Positions 6,272-7,690 of a stretch of 7,690 bases of DNA are shown piece by piece. Positions within the stretch are counted from its first letter, which is position 1. Each line of letters starts with the position of its first letter. The DNA is from Crocinitomicaceae bacterium (lineage in GTDB: Bacteria; Bacteroidota; Bacteroidia; Flavobacteriales_D; Crocinitomicaceae), in the NCBI GenBank assembly GCA_003512365.1, contig DORI01000126.1, positions 3,131 to 10,820 on the forward strand. The letters are read 5' to 3'. The position numbers were made by a program, and so were the translations under genes. The notes beneath the pieces were generated by a model. That model searched no databases. It was given only the letters and a program-made list of their open reading frames with translations, and was not told the DNA's origin.

Positions 6272-7162
6272 ATGAAGAAATTATTTTTTTTAGCCTTAAT
6301 TACGATCTTGGTTGTTTCCTGTCGCAAAAGAATGGATAGTTTTTTATTTAATCCATCACCACTTGAAACATATCTCTTAGATGCATACCAAGGTGAGACT
6401 AGTTTGGATCTTTCAGGTCAATACGCAGTTCCAAATTCTATGATCCATCGTGTTGAATTTCCAATAATCGACAACGGTGAGACTATTATGATTCAGGGAA
6501 TTTATGTTGGAGACACATCCTCCATTGCGAGCGACACTGTTCTCTTGTATTGTCATGGAAACAAGGATCACATGGACTTTTATTGGCCTAGACAGAAATT
6601 ATATGCCCACATGGGAGGTTTGGGAAGATATGGAGTTTTGATGTTTGATTATCCAGGATATGGAGCAACCAAAGGCTCTCCGACAGAAGAAAATATGTAC
6701 GCTTCCACACGTTCGGCACTTCAATGGCTTAAAGAAAAAGGATTAACCAGCAATCGATTGATGATGATGGGATTTTCTCTCGGCTCGGCTCCGGTTTGTG
6801 AAGTCGCAGGACATGAAAGTGAATATCCTTTAACTCCATCAAAAATAATTTTGGAGGCTCCTTTTGCATCTGCAGAAATTTTGATCCAAGATGGAGGATT
6901 GTTATCCATGCCTGGAAGTTTTTTAGTTGACCTTAAAATCGATAACGCTACTGAAATAAAGAAAGTGAACGTTCCGCTTTTATGGATTCATGGTGAAGAC
7001 GATTCCTTCCTCACTGTAGCGCATCATGGGCAATTGGTCTACGACAATAAACCAGGTGCAAAGGAAAAGGTATTAATACCTGGAGGAGAACATGAAACCA
7101 CGCCTTTCGTGATGGGATACCAAGCATACATAGATTGCATCGCTGCTTTTATCGAACAATAA
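6272..7162 (+). CDS. Alpha/beta-fold serine hydrolase lipoprotein (BEM46/ABHD13-like)
   Basis: 296 residues. The frame extends upstream to 6224 inside the preceding gene, but the ATG at 6272 begins a textbook lipoprotein signal: KK, a hydrophobic core to residue 16, then V-V-S-C with Cys17 as the lipidation site. The enzyme therefore sits at the periplasmic or outer-membrane face. The residues after Cys are basic (RKR), unlike the acidic surface-export signals reported for Bacteroidota lipoproteins, so periplasmic facing is more likely (inference). The catalytic domain shows an HGN oxyanion segment (95-97), DYPGYGATKGSPTEE (126-140), nucleophile elbow GFSLG with Ser169 (167-171), HGEDD with Asp244 as the likely acid, and GGEH with His274. 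The triad is complete and in family order. The DYPGYGxSxGxPxE block points to the BEM46/ABHD13/FrsA-like group, whose members are esterases, thioesterases or lipases; the substrate is not predictable. It follows the beta-rich lipoprotein gene by 4 bases. There is a weak AAGAAG before the ATG. Confidence 0.9.
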   Translation: MKKLFFLALITILVVSCRKRMDSFLFNPSPLETYLLDAYQGETSLDLSGQYAVPNSMIHRVEFPIIDNGETIMIQGIYVGDTSSIASDTVLLYCHGNKDHMDFYWPRQKLYAHMGGLGRYGVLMFDYPGYGATKGSPTEENMYASTRSALQWLKEKGLTSNRLMMMGFSLGSAPVCEVAGHESEYPLTPSKIILEAPFASAEILIQDGGLLSMPGSFLVDLKIDNATEIKKVNVPLLWIHGEDDSFLTVAHHGQLVYDNKPGAKEKVLIPGGEHETTPFVMGYQAYIDCIAAFIEQ

Positions 7163-7248
7163 ACTTTCTTCTTAATTTTTGAAATTGTTACTTTTTGAAT
7201 ACTTGTCGTTTGCTAGATGTTGTTTAACATTCTCCAAATATTCTCTCC

Positions 7249-7690
7249 ATGAAAGTTTTAGTTCTTATTTCCGCATTACTCGTTGGGATATTTTCCACGA
7301 ACGCACAAATTTCAATTAATGAACGCATCCGATTTAAGGATACGGTAAAAGTTAAAAAATACAAACCGGAAGAAAACGGTTTTAGTTCGTTAAAATTAAG
7401 AATGAATCCAGGAGAAAGTACGGTTCTAAATCCTGACGAATTAAGAAAGTTAAAAACACAAACTATAATTGGCGTTGATTTAGTATACTCAGATTACCCT
7501 AAAGGAGCTGATCTTTCTGGACTGAACCGCGATAGAATCATTGAATTATATAAGTTTCTTCCAATGGCCTTCAATAATAATTTAGTTGAATGGAATCTTA
7601 TCAAACAATTAGATGTGAAAAGCGAAGCAGATATGCAACGTTACTTTCATGGATTTGTCATTTATTACCGCAAAATGCCAACCTTTCAGC
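7249..7690 (+). CDS. Secreted protein of unknown function, N-terminal part (3' end outside window)
   Basis: An open frame from the ATG at 7249 runs through the right edge: 147 complete codons and no stop. Residues 1-19 are a good Sec signal peptide (KVLVLISALLVGIFSTNA, then Q20), the A-Q junction being common in Bacteroidota secreted proteins; there is no lipobox cysteine. The mature part is basic at first (FKDTVKVKKYK). Later come a GVDLVYSDYPKGADLSGLNRDR stretch (75-96), LPMAFNNNLVEWNLIKQ (104-120) and FHGFVIYYR (133-141), which alternate well-structured hydrophobic and charged residues and look like a folded, conserved domain. I do not recognise a named family; similar-sounding hypothetical proteins occur in Flavobacteriales to my recollection. 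Codon use and composition match the neighbours. It lies on the same strand as the hydrolase gene, 86 bases after it, with no hairpin terminator between, so read-through is possible. Confidence 0.78.
   Translation, partial: MKVLVLISALLVGIFSTNAQISINERIRFKDTVKVKKYKPEENGFSSLKLRMNPGESTVLNPDELRKLKTQTIIGVDLVYSDYPKGADLSGLNRDRIIELYKFLPMAFNNNLVEWNLIKQLDVKSEADMQRYFHGFVIYYRKMPTFQ

Noticed and set aside
6721..6909. 62-residue minus-strand open frame inside the hydrolase gene
   Set aside because: Antisense to the nucleophile-elbow region of the hydrolase; a shadow.
7163..7248. Promoter or terminator in the gap before the right-edge gene
   Set aside because: Near misses to TAnnTTTG are present (TA and TTTG separated by three bases near 7172-7180 and 7189-7197), and a TTG at 7185-7187 lies 17 bases from a poor box, but none is convincing; no stable hairpin with a T-run is visible.
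1..7690. Mobile element, CRISPR array, tRNA/rRNA, toxin-antitoxin or defence system
   Set aside because: No direct or long inverted repeats, no transposase, integrase, nuclease or regulator gene, and no cloverleaf-like stretch seen; the gene content is housekeeping and envelope.

Overview
The window looks like chromosomal DNA of a Bacteroidota member, most likely a free-living Flavobacteriales. Four things point there: AT-rich composition; a DUF4293-type membrane protein, a family confined as far as I know to Bacteroidota; start codons with almost no Shine-Dalgarno sequence; and several matches to the Bacteroidota -7 promoter element TAnnTTTG just upstream of genes. The genus cannot be read from this sequence.

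Left part, minus strand (1-5470): a secreted L-type lectin-like protein runs off the left edge (1-371). Upstream of it lies a tightly spaced same-strand series, read from right to left: chorismate synthase aroC (5470-4403), a DUF4293 four-helix membrane protein (4393-3914), an O-antigen ligase/polymerase-family membrane protein (3877-2429) and the ABC-F ATPase uup (2399-537). Gaps are 9, 36 and 29 bases, so they could be one transcript. Each gene also has an exact or one-mismatch -7 box before its start, so staggered internal promoters are possible.

Right part, plus strand (5563-7690): a 92-base divergent intergenic region separates aroC from a pair of predicted lipoproteins. The first is beta-rich and has a barrel-like C-terminus (5563-6267). 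The second is an alpha/beta serine hydrolase of the BEM46/ABHD13 type (6272-7162). They are 4 bases apart and very probably co-transcribed. After an 86-base gap a secreted protein of unknown function starts and runs off the right edge (7249-7690).

Functionally the left series mixes housekeeping (shikimate pathway, translation-associated ATPase) with envelope functions, while the flanks are exported or envelope proteins. I see no mobile element, CRISPR array, tRNA/rRNA, phage gene or defence system. The region is largely ordinary core or near-core genome. The points most worth a second look are the back-to-back promoter arrangement at 5475-5511 with a possibly leaderless aroC, the lipoprotein/hydrolase pair, and the two unfinished secreted proteins at the edges.
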